Counted from the first letter of the stretch, positions 25,925 to 34,974 are shown. The stretch: 50,433 nucleotides of DNA from Pelotomaculum sp. UBA3103 (GCA_002365855.1 DFAP01000088.1:1-50433), one strand, 5' to 3'. The notes: generated by a model from the letters alone, not told the origin. Numbers and translations are program-made.

Positions 25925-26887
25925 GTGGATAGATTGTTTCGTACCATGTTATGTGACCTGCTCGGAATCGAATATCCCATCATCCAGGGCGGCATGGCCT
26001 GGGTGTCTACGGCTGAACTGGCAGCAGCTGTCTCCGAAGCAGGTGGTTTAGGTATTATTGGCTCAGGCAATGCTCCCCCGGACTGGTTGAGAGAGCAGCT
26101 GGAGCTGGCCAGAGAATTGACAAAAAAGCCATTCGGCGTTAATGTAATGCTTCGGACGCCATACATAGATGAAATCATGGCTATTCTGCTGGAAAGCCCT
26201 GTAGCCGTAGTTACCACGGGTGCAGGGAACCCCGGTAAATACCTGCCCATGCTCCGGGAGGTAGGAACCAAGGTTGTCCCTGTCGTATCCTCCGTGGCGC
26301 TGGCCAAGAGATTGACCAGGGGAGGGGTCGATGCCCTGATCGCGGAAGGCATGGAATCCGGGGGGCATATCGGCGAACTCACAACCATGGCCCTGGTGCC
26401 TCAAGTGGTTGATGCAGTGGATATTCCTGTAATTGCCGCAGGTGGCATTTATGACGCCAGGGGCTTGCTTGCGGCGCTAGCACTGGGGGCGGTAGGTGTG
26501 CAGATGGGAACTCGCTTTATGTGTGCCAAGGAATGTACCATTCACACGAAAGTCAAAGAGATCGTAATAAAAGCCAGGGACAGAGATACAGTAGTGACCG
26601 GCGCTACCACCGGTCACCCTGTGCGCGTTGTGCGCAACAAACTTGCCAGGAGATTTGAAGAACTGGAGAGAAAATATGTCCCATATGAGGAAATAGAAAA
26701 ACTCGGTATAGGAAGCTTAAGGCTGGCCATGGTAGAAGGCGATATAGAAAACGGTACGATCATGGCCGGGCAGATTTGTGCTATGGTCGGCAAGATAGAA
26801 CCTGCCCGGGATATTATTTTTGAAATAATGAACAACGCGAAAAGGATCTTGAATGATCTTGATCAGAAGGTGGTTAGAAAGCTGTGA
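25925..26887 (+). CDS. fabK: Enoyl-ACP reductase II (FabK, FMN-dependent)
   Basis: 320 residues, member of the nitronate-monooxygenase-like TIM barrel family. FabK catalyses the last reduction of each elongation cycle with FMN and NAD(P)H and resists triclosan. The N terminus LCDLLGIEYPIIQGGMAWVS is the FabK signature; EGMESGGHIGE and IAAGGIYDARGLLAALALGA form the flavin site and GVQMGTRF the phosphate site. GTG 25925 is used; TTG 25934 after GGGGGTGG is an equally good start. Its place between fabH and fabD supports enoyl reductase over nitronate oxidation. Confidence 0.93.
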   Translation: MDRLFRTMLCDLLGIEYPIIQGGMAWVSTAELAAAVSEAGGLGIIGSGNAPPDWLREQLELARELTKKPFGVNVMLRTPYIDEIMAILLESPVAVVTTGAGNPGKYLPMLREVGTKVVPVVSSVALAKRLTRGGVDALIAEGMESGGHIGELTTMALVPQVVDAVDIPVIAAGGIYDARGLLAALALGAVGVQMGTRFMCAKECTIHTKVKEIVIKARDRDTVVTGATTGHPVRVVRNKLARRFEELERKYVPYEEIEKLGIGSLRLAMVEGDIENGTIMAGQICAMVGKIEPARDIIFEIMNNAKRILNDLDQKVVRKL

Positions 26888-27825
26888 GCATAGCTTTTGT
26901 TTTTCCCGGCCAGTCTTCTCAGTACGTGGGTATGGGAAGCGAACTGTTTATGAATTATCCAGAGGCTGCGGAGGTCTTTAAAAAAGCCGATGAAGCTTTA
27001 GGTTTTTCACTTTCGCGCCTTTGTTTTGAAGGTCCCGAGGAAGAATTGAACCAAACCGCTAATACTCAGCCTGCGGTGTTAACGGTGAGCGTTGCCTGCC
27101 TGGAGGTCTTGAAAAATGCGGCAGTTCCTGCGCCTTCTGCTTTGGCCGGGCACAGCCTGGGTGAATTCACAGCGCTGGTGGCAGCGGGCTCAATATCATT
27201 TGAAGATGCTGTCCGCCTGGTCCGTAAACGGGGAGTGTACATGCAGGAGGCGGTGCCGCTGGGAGAGGGCGGCATGGCTGCGGTAATGGGGCTTTCCGGC
27301 GAGGCGGTAACGGAAGCATGCAGATTAGCGTCAGCTCACGGAATAATTGAAGCTGTGAACCTGAACTGCCCGGGACAGGTGGTTATAGCCGGTGATACAG
27401 CTGGGTTAAAGGCAGCAGAGGTTACTTTGAAAGAAGCCGGTTCCAGGCGCATCATTCCGCTTCCCGTCAGCGCTCCATTTCATTCCAGCCTGATGGAGCC
27501 CGCCGGTGAGAAGCTGGCGAGGGACCTTGATGGCGTTGTTGTGATGGATCCCAAAATTCCGGTGGTGGCTAATTTCAGCGCTGATTTTGTAAACACCGGA
27601 CTTGAGGTTAAAGCTTCGCTGGTCAGGCAGGTGTATAACCCGGTGCGCTGGGAGGAAAGTATACAAAAGCTTATTTCTTCTGGCAATAATATTTTTATCG
27701 AAGTGGGCCCAAGCAGGGTTCTCAGCGGTTTAATTAGAAAAATCAGCCGTAAGGCCAGAGTTTTTAATGTGGAGGATGAAAAGTCTTTGGAAAAAGTCCT
27801 TGCACTAGTTGAGGAGGTTGGCTAA
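26884..27825 (+). CDS. fabD: Malonyl-CoA:ACP transacylase FabD
   Basis: 313 residues from a GTG in a 4-base overlap with fabK. It loads malonate onto ACP. Motifs: AFVFPGQSSQYVGMG at the N terminus, the nucleophile Ser in AGHSLGEFTALVAAG, and the catalytic His in LPVSAPFHSSLM; EVGPSRVLSGLI is near the end. Confidence 0.97.
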   Translation: MSIAFVFPGQSSQYVGMGSELFMNYPEAAEVFKKADEALGFSLSRLCFEGPEEELNQTANTQPAVLTVSVACLEVLKNAAVPAPSALAGHSLGEFTALVAAGSISFEDAVRLVRKRGVYMQEAVPLGEGGMAAVMGLSGEAVTEACRLASAHGIIEAVNLNCPGQVVIAGDTAGLKAAEVTLKEAGSRRIIPLPVSAPFHSSLMEPAGEKLARDLDGVVVMDPKIPVVANFSADFVNTGLEVKASLVRQVYNPVRWEESIQKLISSGNNIFIEVGPSRVLSGLIRKISRKARVFNVEDEKSLEKVLALVEEVG

Positions 27826-27826
27826 A

Positions 27827-28573
27827 ATGGTTCTTGATGGTAGGTCTGCCATTGTTACAGGCGCCTCGCGTGGAATCGGACGTTCGATCGCCATTGAACT
27901 GGCTAAAAAAGGAGCCCGTGTGGTGGTTAATTACGCCTCCAACGCAGGTGCGGCCGAGGATGTGGCAGGAATCATCCGTGAAAGCGGCGGGACAGCGCTG
28001 GTATGCCGTGCAAATGTGGCTGTGCCCGATGAGGCGGCTTTCCTGGTTAAAAATGCCATTGATGAATTTGGCCGTATTGATATTCTGGTTAACAACGCGG
28101 GCATAACAAGGGACAATCTGCTCCTCAGGATGAAAGATGAAGACTGGGACGAAGTTTTAGGAGTAAATCTAAAAGGGGCATTTAACTGTGCCAGAGCGGC
28201 AGCCCGTTTTATGATCAAGAACCGTTATGGCCGGATTATCAATATCAGTTCCATACTGGGTTTAATCGGAAACAGCGGTCAAGCGAATTACTGCGCCGCA
28301 AAAGCCGGTTTGCTGGGTTTAATGAAAGCCATGTCTAAAGAACTGGGATCCCGTAACATTACCGTTAACGCTGTTGCACCTGGGTTTATTTCTACGGAAA
28401 TGACTGCGGGGCTGCCTGAAGAAACGAAAGAAATGATGCTGTCGCAGATTCCCTTGAAACGGTTTGGCGCCCCGGAAGATGTAGCCTGCCTGGTGGCTTT
28501 TTTGGCCTCGGATGCCGCAGCCTATATTACTGGGCAAACCATTGCAGTAGATGGCGGGATGGTGTGTACTTGA
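27827..28573 (+). CDS. fabG: 3-oxoacyl-ACP reductase FabG
   Basis: 248 residues from an ATG that follows GAGGAGG by eight bases; the frame extends 6 codons further up into fabD without need. It reduces beta-ketoacyl-ACP with NADPH. Short-chain dehydrogenase motifs: TGASRGIGRSIA (cofactor), NNAGITRDNLLLRM, the Ser in INISSILGLIGN and the YCAAK catalytic pair. It ends with ITGQTIAVDGGM as usual. Confidence 0.97.
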   Translation: MVLDGRSAIVTGASRGIGRSIAIELAKKGARVVVNYASNAGAAEDVAGIIRESGGTALVCRANVAVPDEAAFLVKNAIDEFGRIDILVNNAGITRDNLLLRMKDEDWDEVLGVNLKGAFNCARAAARFMIKNRYGRIINISSILGLIGNSGQANYCAAKAGLLGLMKAMSKELGSRNITVNAVAPGFISTEMTAGLPEETKEMMLSQIPLKRFGAPEDVACLVAFLASDAAAYITGQTIAVDGGMVCT

Positions 28574-28614
28574 GCTACAGGTGTTTAAGCAGCGGAAGGG
28601 GGTGATTGTAAGCT

Positions 28615-28845
28615 ATGGCAATTATTAAAAAGGTTAAAGCAATTATCGTTGAGCAGTTGGGGGTAGAGGAAGAAGAAGTTAAAATGGAATCATCCTTTGT
28701 TGATGATCTTGGGGCCGACTCTTTAGATATTGTTGAATTGGTAATGGCACTGGAAGAAGAATTCGAACTGGAAATCCCTGACGAAGACGCAGAAAAAATC
28801 CGCACGGTTAGTGAAGCCGTAAAATATATCCAGGACCAACAGTAA
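28615..28845 (+). CDS. acpP: Acyl carrier protein
   Basis: 76 residues, acidic and helical. The phosphopantetheine is attached to Ser in [17 protein letters not shown]. It carries the growing chain for every enzyme of this operon. Binding site GGGGGTGA. A terminator-like hairpin follows within 22 bases, probably making acpP the most abundant message of the operon. Confidence 0.98.
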   Translation: MAIIKKVKAIIVEQLGVEEEEVKMESSFVDDLGADSLDIVELVMALEEEFELEIPDEDAEKIRTVSEAVKYIQDQQ

Positions 28846-28866
28846 GTATTAATTTGTTTAGGTGTG

Positions 28867-28895
28867 AGTCCCGGGGGAAAACACGGGACTTTTTT
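28867..28895 (+). terminator. Intra-operon terminator/attenuator between acpP and fabF
   Basis: AGTCCCG (28867-28873) pairs with CGGGACT (28884-28890) and is followed by six T. It lies inside the fab operon, 20 bases before the fabF start. Partial termination here would raise acpP over fabF. Confidence 0.8.
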
Positions 28896-28914
28896 GAAAA
28901 GGGAGGAGTATTCA

Positions 28915-30150
28915 TTGCGTAAGCGGGTTGTAATTACCGGCATGGGGGTTATCTCCCCGGTGGGAACGGGGCTGAAACAGTTTTGGTCCTCTCTGACCGG
29001 AGGAGTTTCTGGGATCGGGCCGGTAACCAGGTTTGACCCGACAGATTACAGAACCAAAATTGCGGGAGAAGTAAAGGATTTTGAGGCGTCTGAGTATTTA
29101 GACAAAAAGGAAGCCCGCCGGACAGACCGTTTTACTCATTTTGCGGTTGCGGCTACCGGAATGGCTATAGAGGACGCGGCACTTGATCTGAAAACATTAA
29201 ACCGGGACCGGGTAGGGGTAATTCTTGGTTCAGGTATCGGCGGCATTGAGACTCTGGAGACCCAGGCCAGGATTCTGGCCAGCAAGGGTCCCGGCAAGGT
29301 CAGCCCATTTTTTGTGCCGATGATGATCGCTAATATGGGTGCCGGGCAGGTGGCGATCAGTTTTGGCCTGAAGGGTCCCAATATCACCAGTGTCAGCGCG
29401 TGCGCGTCGAGCAGCAATGCTATCGGGGACGCTTTTAAAATGCTTCAGTGGGGCCATGCCGACGTAATGATAACGGGAGGCACCGAAGCCCCTGTAACCC
29501 CTTTAGCAATGGCAGGATTTTGTTCAATGAAGGCGATGTCCTCCAGGAATGATAAGCCCGAGAAGGCCAGCAGGCCCTTTGACGCTGGCAGGGATGGTTT
29601 TGTAGTTGGTGAGGGGGCGTCTATCCTGGTGATGGAAACCCTGGAAAACGCTCAGGCTAGAGGGGCAAGGGTTTACGCTGAGATAACGGGTTACGGCAGC
29701 TCATGCGACGCCTACCATATCACTGCGCCGGACCCTGAAGGCTGCGGAGCGGCTATTTGCATGACAGCGGCGCTGGCTGACGCTGGAATCAAGCCCCACG
29801 ACGTGGACTATATAAACGCCCACGCTACGTCAACACCTCCGGGAGACAGAGCTGAAGTAATCGCGATTAAGAAGGTTTTCGGCCAACATGCTTATAAAAT
29901 GGCGGTTAGCTCAACTAAATCCATGACCGGGCACCTCCTGGGCGCTGCAGGCGGGTTAGAGGCGGCAGTCTGCATCCTGTCCATCAATAGCGGCATGATC
30001 CCGCCTACGATCAATTACGAACAGCCTGAACCCGAGTGCGACCTTGATTTTGTTCCCAATCAAGTCAGGAAACGTGAGGTCAAAGTTGCCATGACCAACT
30101 CCTTTGGTTTTGGTGGACATAACGCTACACTTATTTTCAAAGAAAAGTAA
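28915..30150 (+). CDS. fabF: 3-oxoacyl-ACP synthase II (FabF)
   Basis: 411 residues from a TTG six bases after GGGAGGAG, giving the family start LRKRVVITGMGVISPVG; the longer frame to 28864 would translate through the terminator hairpin. FabF performs elongation condensations. The Cys nucleophile is in SVSACASSSNAIGDA, and the two His are in NAHATSTPPGD and STKSMTGHLLGAAGG. It ends with TNSFGFGGHNATLIF as expected. Last fab gene of the operon. Confidence 0.97.
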   Translation: MRKRVVITGMGVISPVGTGLKQFWSSLTGGVSGIGPVTRFDPTDYRTKIAGEVKDFEASEYLDKKEARRTDRFTHFAVAATGMAIEDAALDLKTLNRDRVGVILGSGIGGIETLETQARILASKGPGKVSPFFVPMMIANMGAGQVAISFGLKGPNITSVSACASSSNAIGDAFKMLQWGHADVMITGGTEAPVTPLAMAGFCSMKAMSSRNDKPEKASRPFDAGRDGFVVGEGASILVMETLENAQARGARVYAEITGYGSSCDAYHITAPDPEGCGAAICMTAALADAGIKPHDVDYINAHATSTPPGDRAEVIAIKKVFGQHAYKMAVSSTKSMTGHLLGAAGGLEAAVCILSINSGMIPPTINYEQPEPECDLDFVPNQVRKREVKVAMTNSFGFGGHNATLIFKEK

Positions 30151-30194
30151 GATGATGGAACTTGTTTTAAGTAAAAAACAACCAGGTGATTTCT

Positions 30195-30908
30195 ATGTCA
30201 AAAAAAAAGGAATGTATAGCCCGCCTGAAAAAATATTTAGGTGTGGCCTGGAGGAATGAAAATCTTCTCCTGCAGGCTCTGACCCACAGTTCATTTACAT
30301 ACGAAAATCGCCAAAACGGGTTCGAAAACAACCAGCGCCTGGAGTTTCTTGGAGATGCAGTTTTAGGTCTGGTTGTCAGCGACTTTCTATACCTTAACTA
30401 CCCGGAACGCGATGAGGGAGATTTGACCAAACTTCGGGCGGCGCTGGTATGCGAGCCTTCCCTGGCCAGGGTAGCCAGGGAGCTTGAACTTGGTTGCTGT
30501 TTGAATATGGGCAAGGGTGAGGAGCGGTCAGGAGGAAGGGAGCGTCCTTCAATCCTTGCCGATGCGCTTGAGGCTCTTTTAGGTGCAGTATACCTTGATC
30601 AAGGCTTGGAAACAGCGGGAAAACTTGCCGTCCTGTTTGTTGCGCCTGTAATCAAAGATGTCCTGGAAGGGCGCCTGGAGAGAGATTACAAGACTGAGCT
30701 GCAGGAAATAGTCCAGCAGCGCAGCAGTGAGCAGGTCCAGTACATTATTCTTAAAGAGGAAGGGCCGGATCATCACAAAACGTTTACGGCAGGCGTACTT
30801 TTCAAGGGTGAGCTGGCGGGCAGGGGCAAAGGACGCTCAAAAAAAGACGCCGAGCAGCAGGCAGCCAAGTCAGCGCTATTAAACCGCATTCCTTTTAAAA
30901 ATAGGTAA
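30195..30908 (+). CDS. rnc: Ribonuclease III
   Basis: 237 residues from ATG 30195 after AGGTGAT (an in-frame GTG three codons upstream is less likely). RNase III cuts double-stranded RNA in rRNA precursors and mRNAs. The catalytic signature is NQRLEFLGDAVLGLVVSDFL, with DALEALLGAVYLD supplying the second acidic pair. The double-stranded RNA-binding domain is at the C terminus (DYKTELQEIVQQR, GRGKGRSKKDAEQQAAKSAL). Usually followed by smc in Firmicutes; here ftsY comes next. Confidence 0.97.
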   Translation: MSKKKECIARLKKYLGVAWRNENLLLQALTHSSFTYENRQNGFENNQRLEFLGDAVLGLVVSDFLYLNYPERDEGDLTKLRAALVCEPSLARVARELELGCCLNMGKGEERSGGRERPSILADALEALLGAVYLDQGLETAGKLAVLFVAPVIKDVLEGRLERDYKTELQEIVQQRSSEQVQYIILKEEGPDHHKTFTAGVLFKGELAGRGKGRSKKDAEQQAAKSALLNRIPFKNR

Positions 30909-31061
30909 GAAAATTGTGATGGTGGTCATTTTTTTGTAATTAATGATCTCAGCCACAACCGCAGGCTAGCTTTACCCTGTTATTAGTATATTCCTTTAAT
31001 TATTGCAATTATAATTTTGAATTTGGGACGATCAAATTGGTGGGAGGATGTTAGAAAGCTG

Positions 31062-31976
31062 ATGGGTTTCTTCAACCGTTTAAAAGAAAGCCTGACTAAA
31101 ACCCGAAAAGGTTTTGTGGAAAAAATAGATAATCTTGTTCATCGCAGAAGAGTTATTGACGAAGAACTCTACGATGAGCTGGAAGAGGTTTTGATCCAGG
31201 CGGACACTGGTTTCAACACAGCCATAGAACTTGTTGAGAGGACAAGGCGTACCGTAAAAGAAAGGCGGGTGGATGATGCCGGTGAACTAAAACTAATATT
31301 AAAGGAACATGTACAGGATATGCTTGGCGCGGAGCAAGCGCCGGTTAACATAAATATGTATGGCCCCACCGTAATAATGGTTGTGGGTGTTAACGGGGTT
31401 GGTAAAACTACAACAATCGGCAAACTTGCCCACCTCTATAAATCACAGGGGAAAAAAGTGCTTATTGGGGCGGCTGATACCTTCCGCGCCGCGGCCATTG
31501 ACCAGTTGGAAGTATGGGCCGAACGCGTGGGAGTGGATTTAATCAAGCACCAGGAAGGGTCCGACCCTGCCGCTGTAGCTTATGACTCGCTGCAGGCGGC
31601 CAGGGCGCGTGGGGTGGACCTCTTAATCATAGATACTGCCGGCAGGCTTCATACAAAAATAAACCTGATGGAAGAATTAAAGAAAATCGGCCGCGTGCTC
31701 AGCCGCGAGATGCCCGGCGCCCCGCATGAAGTGCTCCTGGTTCTGGATGCGACTACCGGCCAGAACGCGCTAAGTCAGGCCAGGTTATTTGGTGAGGCCG
31801 CAGGTGTAACCGGTATCGCCCTGACCAAACTTGACGGAAGCGCCAAGGGAGGCATGGTCATTGCGGTAAAACAGGATCTGAATATACCTGTTAAGATGAT
31901 TGGGATTGGCGAAGGGCTGAATGATCTCAGGCCATTTTCGCCCGGTGAGTTTGCAGATGCGCTTTTTGATGATTAA
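31062..31976 (+). CDS. ftsY: Signal recognition particle receptor FtsY
   Basis: 304 residues from ATG 31062 ([10 protein letters not shown]), the usual Firmicutes start, with GGGAGG 13 bases upstream; the frame opens 15 codons earlier. FtsY is the membrane-associated SRP-receptor GTPase that pairs with Ffh, encoded ~13 kb downstream. NG-domain motifs: [19 protein letters not shown] (P-loop), [33 protein letters not shown]. There is no long acidic A domain. A terminator follows within 45 bases. Confidence 0.97.
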   Translation: MGFFNRLKESLTKTRKGFVEKIDNLVHRRRVIDEELYDELEEVLIQADTGFNTAIELVERTRRTVKERRVDDAGELKLILKEHVQDMLGAEQAPVNINMYGPTVIMVVGVNGVGKTTTIGKLAHLYKSQGKKVLIGAADTFRAAAIDQLEVWAERVGVDLIKHQEGSDPAAVAYDSLQAARARGVDLLIIDTAGRLHTKINLMEELKKIGRVLSREMPGAPHEVLLVLDATTGQNALSQARLFGEAAGVTGIALTKLDGSAKGGMVIAVKQDLNIPVKMIGIGEGLNDLRPFSPGEFADALFDD

Positions 31977-32019
31977 GTGTTGTTAGGCCGAGCCGGTCTT
32001 TTTTCAAAACTGTGGTCAA

Positions 32020-32051
32020 GACAGTTAGGGACGGACCCCACTGTCTTTTTT
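32020..32051 (+). terminator. Intrinsic terminator after ftsY
   Basis: GACAGT...GGG pairs with CCC...ACTGTC around ACGGA, followed by TTTTTT. It lies 4 bases before the stop of the minus-strand flavoprotein gene. It marks the left edge of the accessory block. Confidence 0.8.
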
Positions 32052-32055
32052 CTTC

Positions 32056-33129
32056 TCAGGCTTGAAATGATTTTGCCGGGCGTTTTTTAACCAGAGGGTA
32101 GAGCAGGCTCAAGATGTCAATATTGCTATTGCTTAAGACCTGCTTTATGCCTGGAAGTGTCGCCACCCTGATCAGCCGGTCAATGCCGCTGCTGTCGAGA
32201 GTGTCGAGGATATCTCTGAACGCCGCCAGTCGCCTCATTCTGCTGACAATGGGCTCTACCAGCCTGTCATAATCCATATTCTCAGCAATCGCTATGCCCG
32301 CCAGGGCGCCGCTGGCCATACCAGACAGGGAATCAAGGCCGAGCAGGCTGTCGGAAAACCCGCCGCTGTTACCTGCCAGAAGTATATTGCCAACTCGCTG
32401 TTTAGATAAGAGCAAGCCAAGATGCTGTATTTCGAAAGCCTGGACAATTTCCGGCTCAAGCTTCGTACGGTATAAAAAGTCTTTCCAGTAGTCTTCCATC
32501 TCATCCCGGCTTGCTCCTGTAACAAGCAAAAGCAGCATTGCCCGCTCGCGGCTGAAAGGCAGCAGGCAGGCATGGCCACGCCCGGCGCAGCAGGTGTTGA
32601 AAAAGAGGGTGGCGGTCCCGGGGTCGTAATCACCCAGTAAAACCGCGCCCTTGAGCCAGGCGCTGTAAGTTTTTTCTACTATCTTCAATTCCACTGCGGT
32701 GTTAGAGTTCCCGTCGCAAACTACAACATAGTCGTATGCTCCGGCCAGTGAATTGTAGCCGGCGCTGGTTCCAAACTTGACTGCAGAGCGCAGTTGTTTT
32801 GACAGCTGTACTTCCAGCGCTTTTTCACCCTGGCCCCGCTCTAACAGGATGCCCAGGTCCCCCCGTAGCTCATAAGAGCGCCGGGATGTGCGTATGGTCA
32901 ACGTGTGAAGATTGGCGAGGGGCTTGAAATTAAACCCAAGCTTGGTGAAGATATGCCTCAAGTGACGATAGCCCTGACGATCCAAGACCCTGAGCAAAGC
33001 TTGAACCATGGGGACGTTATAGCCAACCCTGTAGCTTTGCTCATATAGATCGGGATAAATGTTGCGTTGCTCGAGTTCAAGGGCACACGCCAGGCCGCAC
33101 GGGCCCGCGCCAATTATTGCCACCCTCAA
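32056..33129 (-). CDS. FAD-dependent oxidoreductase of the geranylgeranyl-reductase/FixC-like type, copy A
   Basis: 357 residues from a TTG eight bases after GGGAGG, giving LRVAIIGAGPCGLACALELE; the longer frame to 33201 is unsupported and the paralogue starts at the same point. The N-terminal GxGxxG Rossmann motif binds FAD. AYDYVVVCDG near residue 140 and VGNILLAGNSGGFSDSLLG near 270 resemble the second dinucleotide/FAD motifs of this superfamily. The substrate is unknown. Its C terminus (TLPGIKQVLSNSNIDILSLL) is shared with copy B on the other side of a small membrane-protein gene. Confidence 0.8.
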   Translation of the reverse strand: MRVAIIGAGPCGLACALELEQRNIYPDLYEQSYRVGYNVPMVQALLRVLDRQGYRHLRHIFTKLGFNFKPLANLHTLTIRTSRRSYELRGDLGILLERGQGEKALEVQLSKQLRSAVKFGTSAGYNSLAGAYDYVVVCDGNSNTAVELKIVEKTYSAWLKGAVLLGDYDPGTATLFFNTCCAGRGHACLLPFSRERAMLLLLVTGASRDEMEDYWKDFLYRTKLEPEIVQAFEIQHLGLLLSKQRVGNILLAGNSGGFSDSLLGLDSLSGMASGALAGIAIAENMDYDRLVEPIVSRMRRLAAFRDILDTLDSSGIDRLIRVATLPGIKQVLSNSNIDILSLLYPLVKKRPAKSFQA

Positions 33130-33273
33130 ATGTATAACCTCCCTAATCCCATATAAAAAAATTTTCTTTATATTTTTCTCTTTAGGGGAAACATTAAACA
33201 TTGAAAGGTGTTTTTTTATGATTATTAAGACGTATTAATAAGGGTTTTTTTAAGATTGCGAGAGGAGAAAGCA

Positions 33274-33762
33274 GTGGATATACCTTTATACAAGTTTGCC
33301 TGGCTGGTTACCGCCTTTATCGGCTGGGGCATCTTATTAGTCTTGGTGGACTGGTCCAGGCTTAAATACACGGTCTGGGGCGGGGTTATTACAGTAATGC
33401 TGCAGCTGATTGTGGATACCGGAGCGATCCATTTGCAGCTCTACCAGGTCGAAGGTATTTTTTATATTTTAACCTCATCGTTGTTTTTTACCGTTGGTAT
33501 TGCGTTTACCATAGGAATATTAATCGCACAGACAATGCCGTCAACCCGTTCGCTGCAGGCAGTCAACATCCTGGTAATTACAGCGCTGTTCAGCCTGGAA
33601 GAGTTTCTGTATATTAAAGTGGGTGTTTTGGAGTATGTCAACTGGAATCAACCGGCCAGCGTGTTTGTAAATCTGCTGGTATTTACCAGCTTCACCTGGC
33701 TGGTGGACTCTATGGGTCTGAACCGGGCCGGCCGCCAGAGAAAGGGGGGCTACAGGCTATGA
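33274..33762 (+). CDS. Small multipass membrane protein, function unknown
   Basis: 162 residues from a GTG six bases after GAGGAG; an upstream TTG at 33256 is unlikely. Five hydrophobic segments: KFAWLVTAFIGWGILLVLV, VWGGVITVMLQLIVDTGAI, IFYILTSSLFFTVGIAFTIG, AVNILVITALFSLEEFLYI and ASVFVNLLVFTSFTWLVDS. The tail is basic (RAGRQRKGG). I do not recognise the family. It lies between two paralogous flavoproteins and shares an ATGA overlap with a 27-codon membrane microprotein, so the three plus-strand genes probably form one unit. Confidence 0.75.
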   Translation: MDIPLYKFAWLVTAFIGWGILLVLVDWSRLKYTVWGGVITVMLQLIVDTGAIHLQLYQVEGIFYILTSSLFFTVGIAFTIGILIAQTMPSTRSLQAVNILVITALFSLEEFLYIKVGVLEYVNWNQPASVFVNLLVFTSFTWLVDSMGLNRAGRQRKGGYRL

Positions 33763-33842
33763 GCCTGCTGGAATTTTCTTTGTATTCACTGGGAATAGGA
33801 GCGCTGGTATTTACCTGGTTCAAATTCCTATCCAGGCTGTAG
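33759..33842 (+). CDS. 27-residue single-pass membrane microprotein
   Basis: ATG overlaps the TGA of the preceding gene (ATGA), with AAAGGGGGGC nine bases upstream. The peptide begins MSLLEFSLYSLGIGAL and continues VFTWFKFLSRL: one hydrophobic helix with basic residues only at the C terminus, hence N-out/C-in by the positive-inside rule. Coupling to the membrane-protein gene and a correct binding site argue it is real; there is no homology evidence. The copy B flavoprotein starts 70 bases later. Confidence 0.6.
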   Translation: MSLLEFSLYSLGIGALVFTWFKFLSRL

Positions 33843-33912
33843 TAGAGCTGTAACGTATGTTTAAGTTTTACCACAGTACCCCAGTTTATTTGAAAGGGGT
33901 TATAGACAGTTA

Positions 33913-34974
33913 TTGAGAGTCGCCATTATTGGAGCGGGGGTTTCAGGCCTGGCCTGTGCCAACGAGTTGGAGCGGCACGGGATAGCGCCGGATGTTTTTG
34001 AAGATCGCTGGCGATGCGGGGAACTATTCCCGCACGTTGGCGTGCTCCTGCAGATCATGCACAGGCCGGTAAAAGACCTCGTTCAAGACCTTCAAGAAAA
34101 CTATGATATCCACATAAAACCTCTTGGCAAACTCAAAAAAATTACTATGTACGCGCCTAAAACATCCGGAACCGTGTATGGTGACCTGGGGCATCTGATC
34201 AAGCTGGGGCAGTCGGAGGACAGCATTACCGGGCAATTGCTGGGTAGGTTAAAAAAAACTGTCATCAATTACAACTGCCGTGCTGATTTCCTGCAGCTTG
34301 CCCGGGCATATGACTATGTGGTGGTCGCCTCGGGAAATCAGCAGGCCGCCAGGGTCCTTGGCTGCTGGGAGGATTTGAACAAGTCCTGGGTCATGGGGGC
34401 AGTGGTGCTGGGCTCCTTTGATCCCGCCGCGATGATGATGTGGGTGAATACCGGGTACGCCAGAAACGGGTACGCCTATCTCACGCCCTTTGACCAAAAT
34501 AGCGCGTCCCTGGTCCTGGTAGTCACCGATGTTGCCAGAGATGAAATTTACAGCTACTGGGAAAAGTTCTGGCGCGTGGAAAAACTTTCGTATAAAGTGG
34601 CAGAACTCTGGGACCTTGAGCATGTTGCCGGATTTGTTTACCCGCACCAGGTTGATAATATCATTTTGGCCGGCAACGCCGGGGGATTTCTGGAATCCTT
34701 CCTCGGGTTTGGCCACGTTAAGGCCCTAAGGAGCGGCGTTTATGCCGCGAGGTCGATAGCAGGAGGGGGGAAATATGAGGAAAGCATCGAACAGCTTCAA
34801 GAGAACATAAGGGTCTCCAGCACACTGAGGAAGCAACTAGATCGTTTAAAAAATGAAGACTACGATCATCTGGTCGCCTTCTTAACCACGCCGGGCATAA
34901 AACAGCTTTTTTACAACACCAATCTTGACATGTTCAAGCTTATGGGCAAGATGCTGGACATGATCAAAAAATAA
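33913..34974 (+). CDS. FAD-dependent oxidoreductase of the geranylgeranyl-reductase/FixC-like type, copy B
   Basis: 353 residues from a TTG (LRVAIIGAGVSGLACANELE) at the same relative start as copy A. The two align from end to end: AYDYVVVASGN against AYDYVVVCDGN, VDNIILAGNAGGFLESFLGF against VGNILLAGNSGGFSDSLLGL, TTPGIKQLFYNTNLDMFKLM against TLPGIKQVLSNSNIDILSLL. They diverge enough for distinct substrates or a heterodimer. It is downstream of the membrane-protein/microprotein pair on the same strand, while copy A is divergent. Confidence 0.8.
   Translation: MRVAIIGAGVSGLACANELERHGIAPDVFEDRWRCGELFPHVGVLLQIMHRPVKDLVQDLQENYDIHIKPLGKLKKITMYAPKTSGTVYGDLGHLIKLGQSEDSITGQLLGRLKKTVINYNCRADFLQLARAYDYVVVASGNQQAARVLGCWEDLNKSWVMGAVVLGSFDPAAMMMWVNTGYARNGYAYLTPFDQNSASLVLVVTDVARDEIYSYWEKFWRVEKLSYKVAELWDLEHVAGFVYPHQVDNIILAGNAGGFLESFLGFGHVKALRSGVYAARSIAGGGKYEESIEQLQENIRVSSTLRKQLDRLKNEDYDHLVAFLTTPGIKQLFYNTNLDMFKLMGKMLDMIKK

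Noticed and set aside
32020..32051. Part of an interspersed repeat family (GGGACGGACCCC-like)
   Set aside because: Only one copy was seen in the window, and a terminator explains it.
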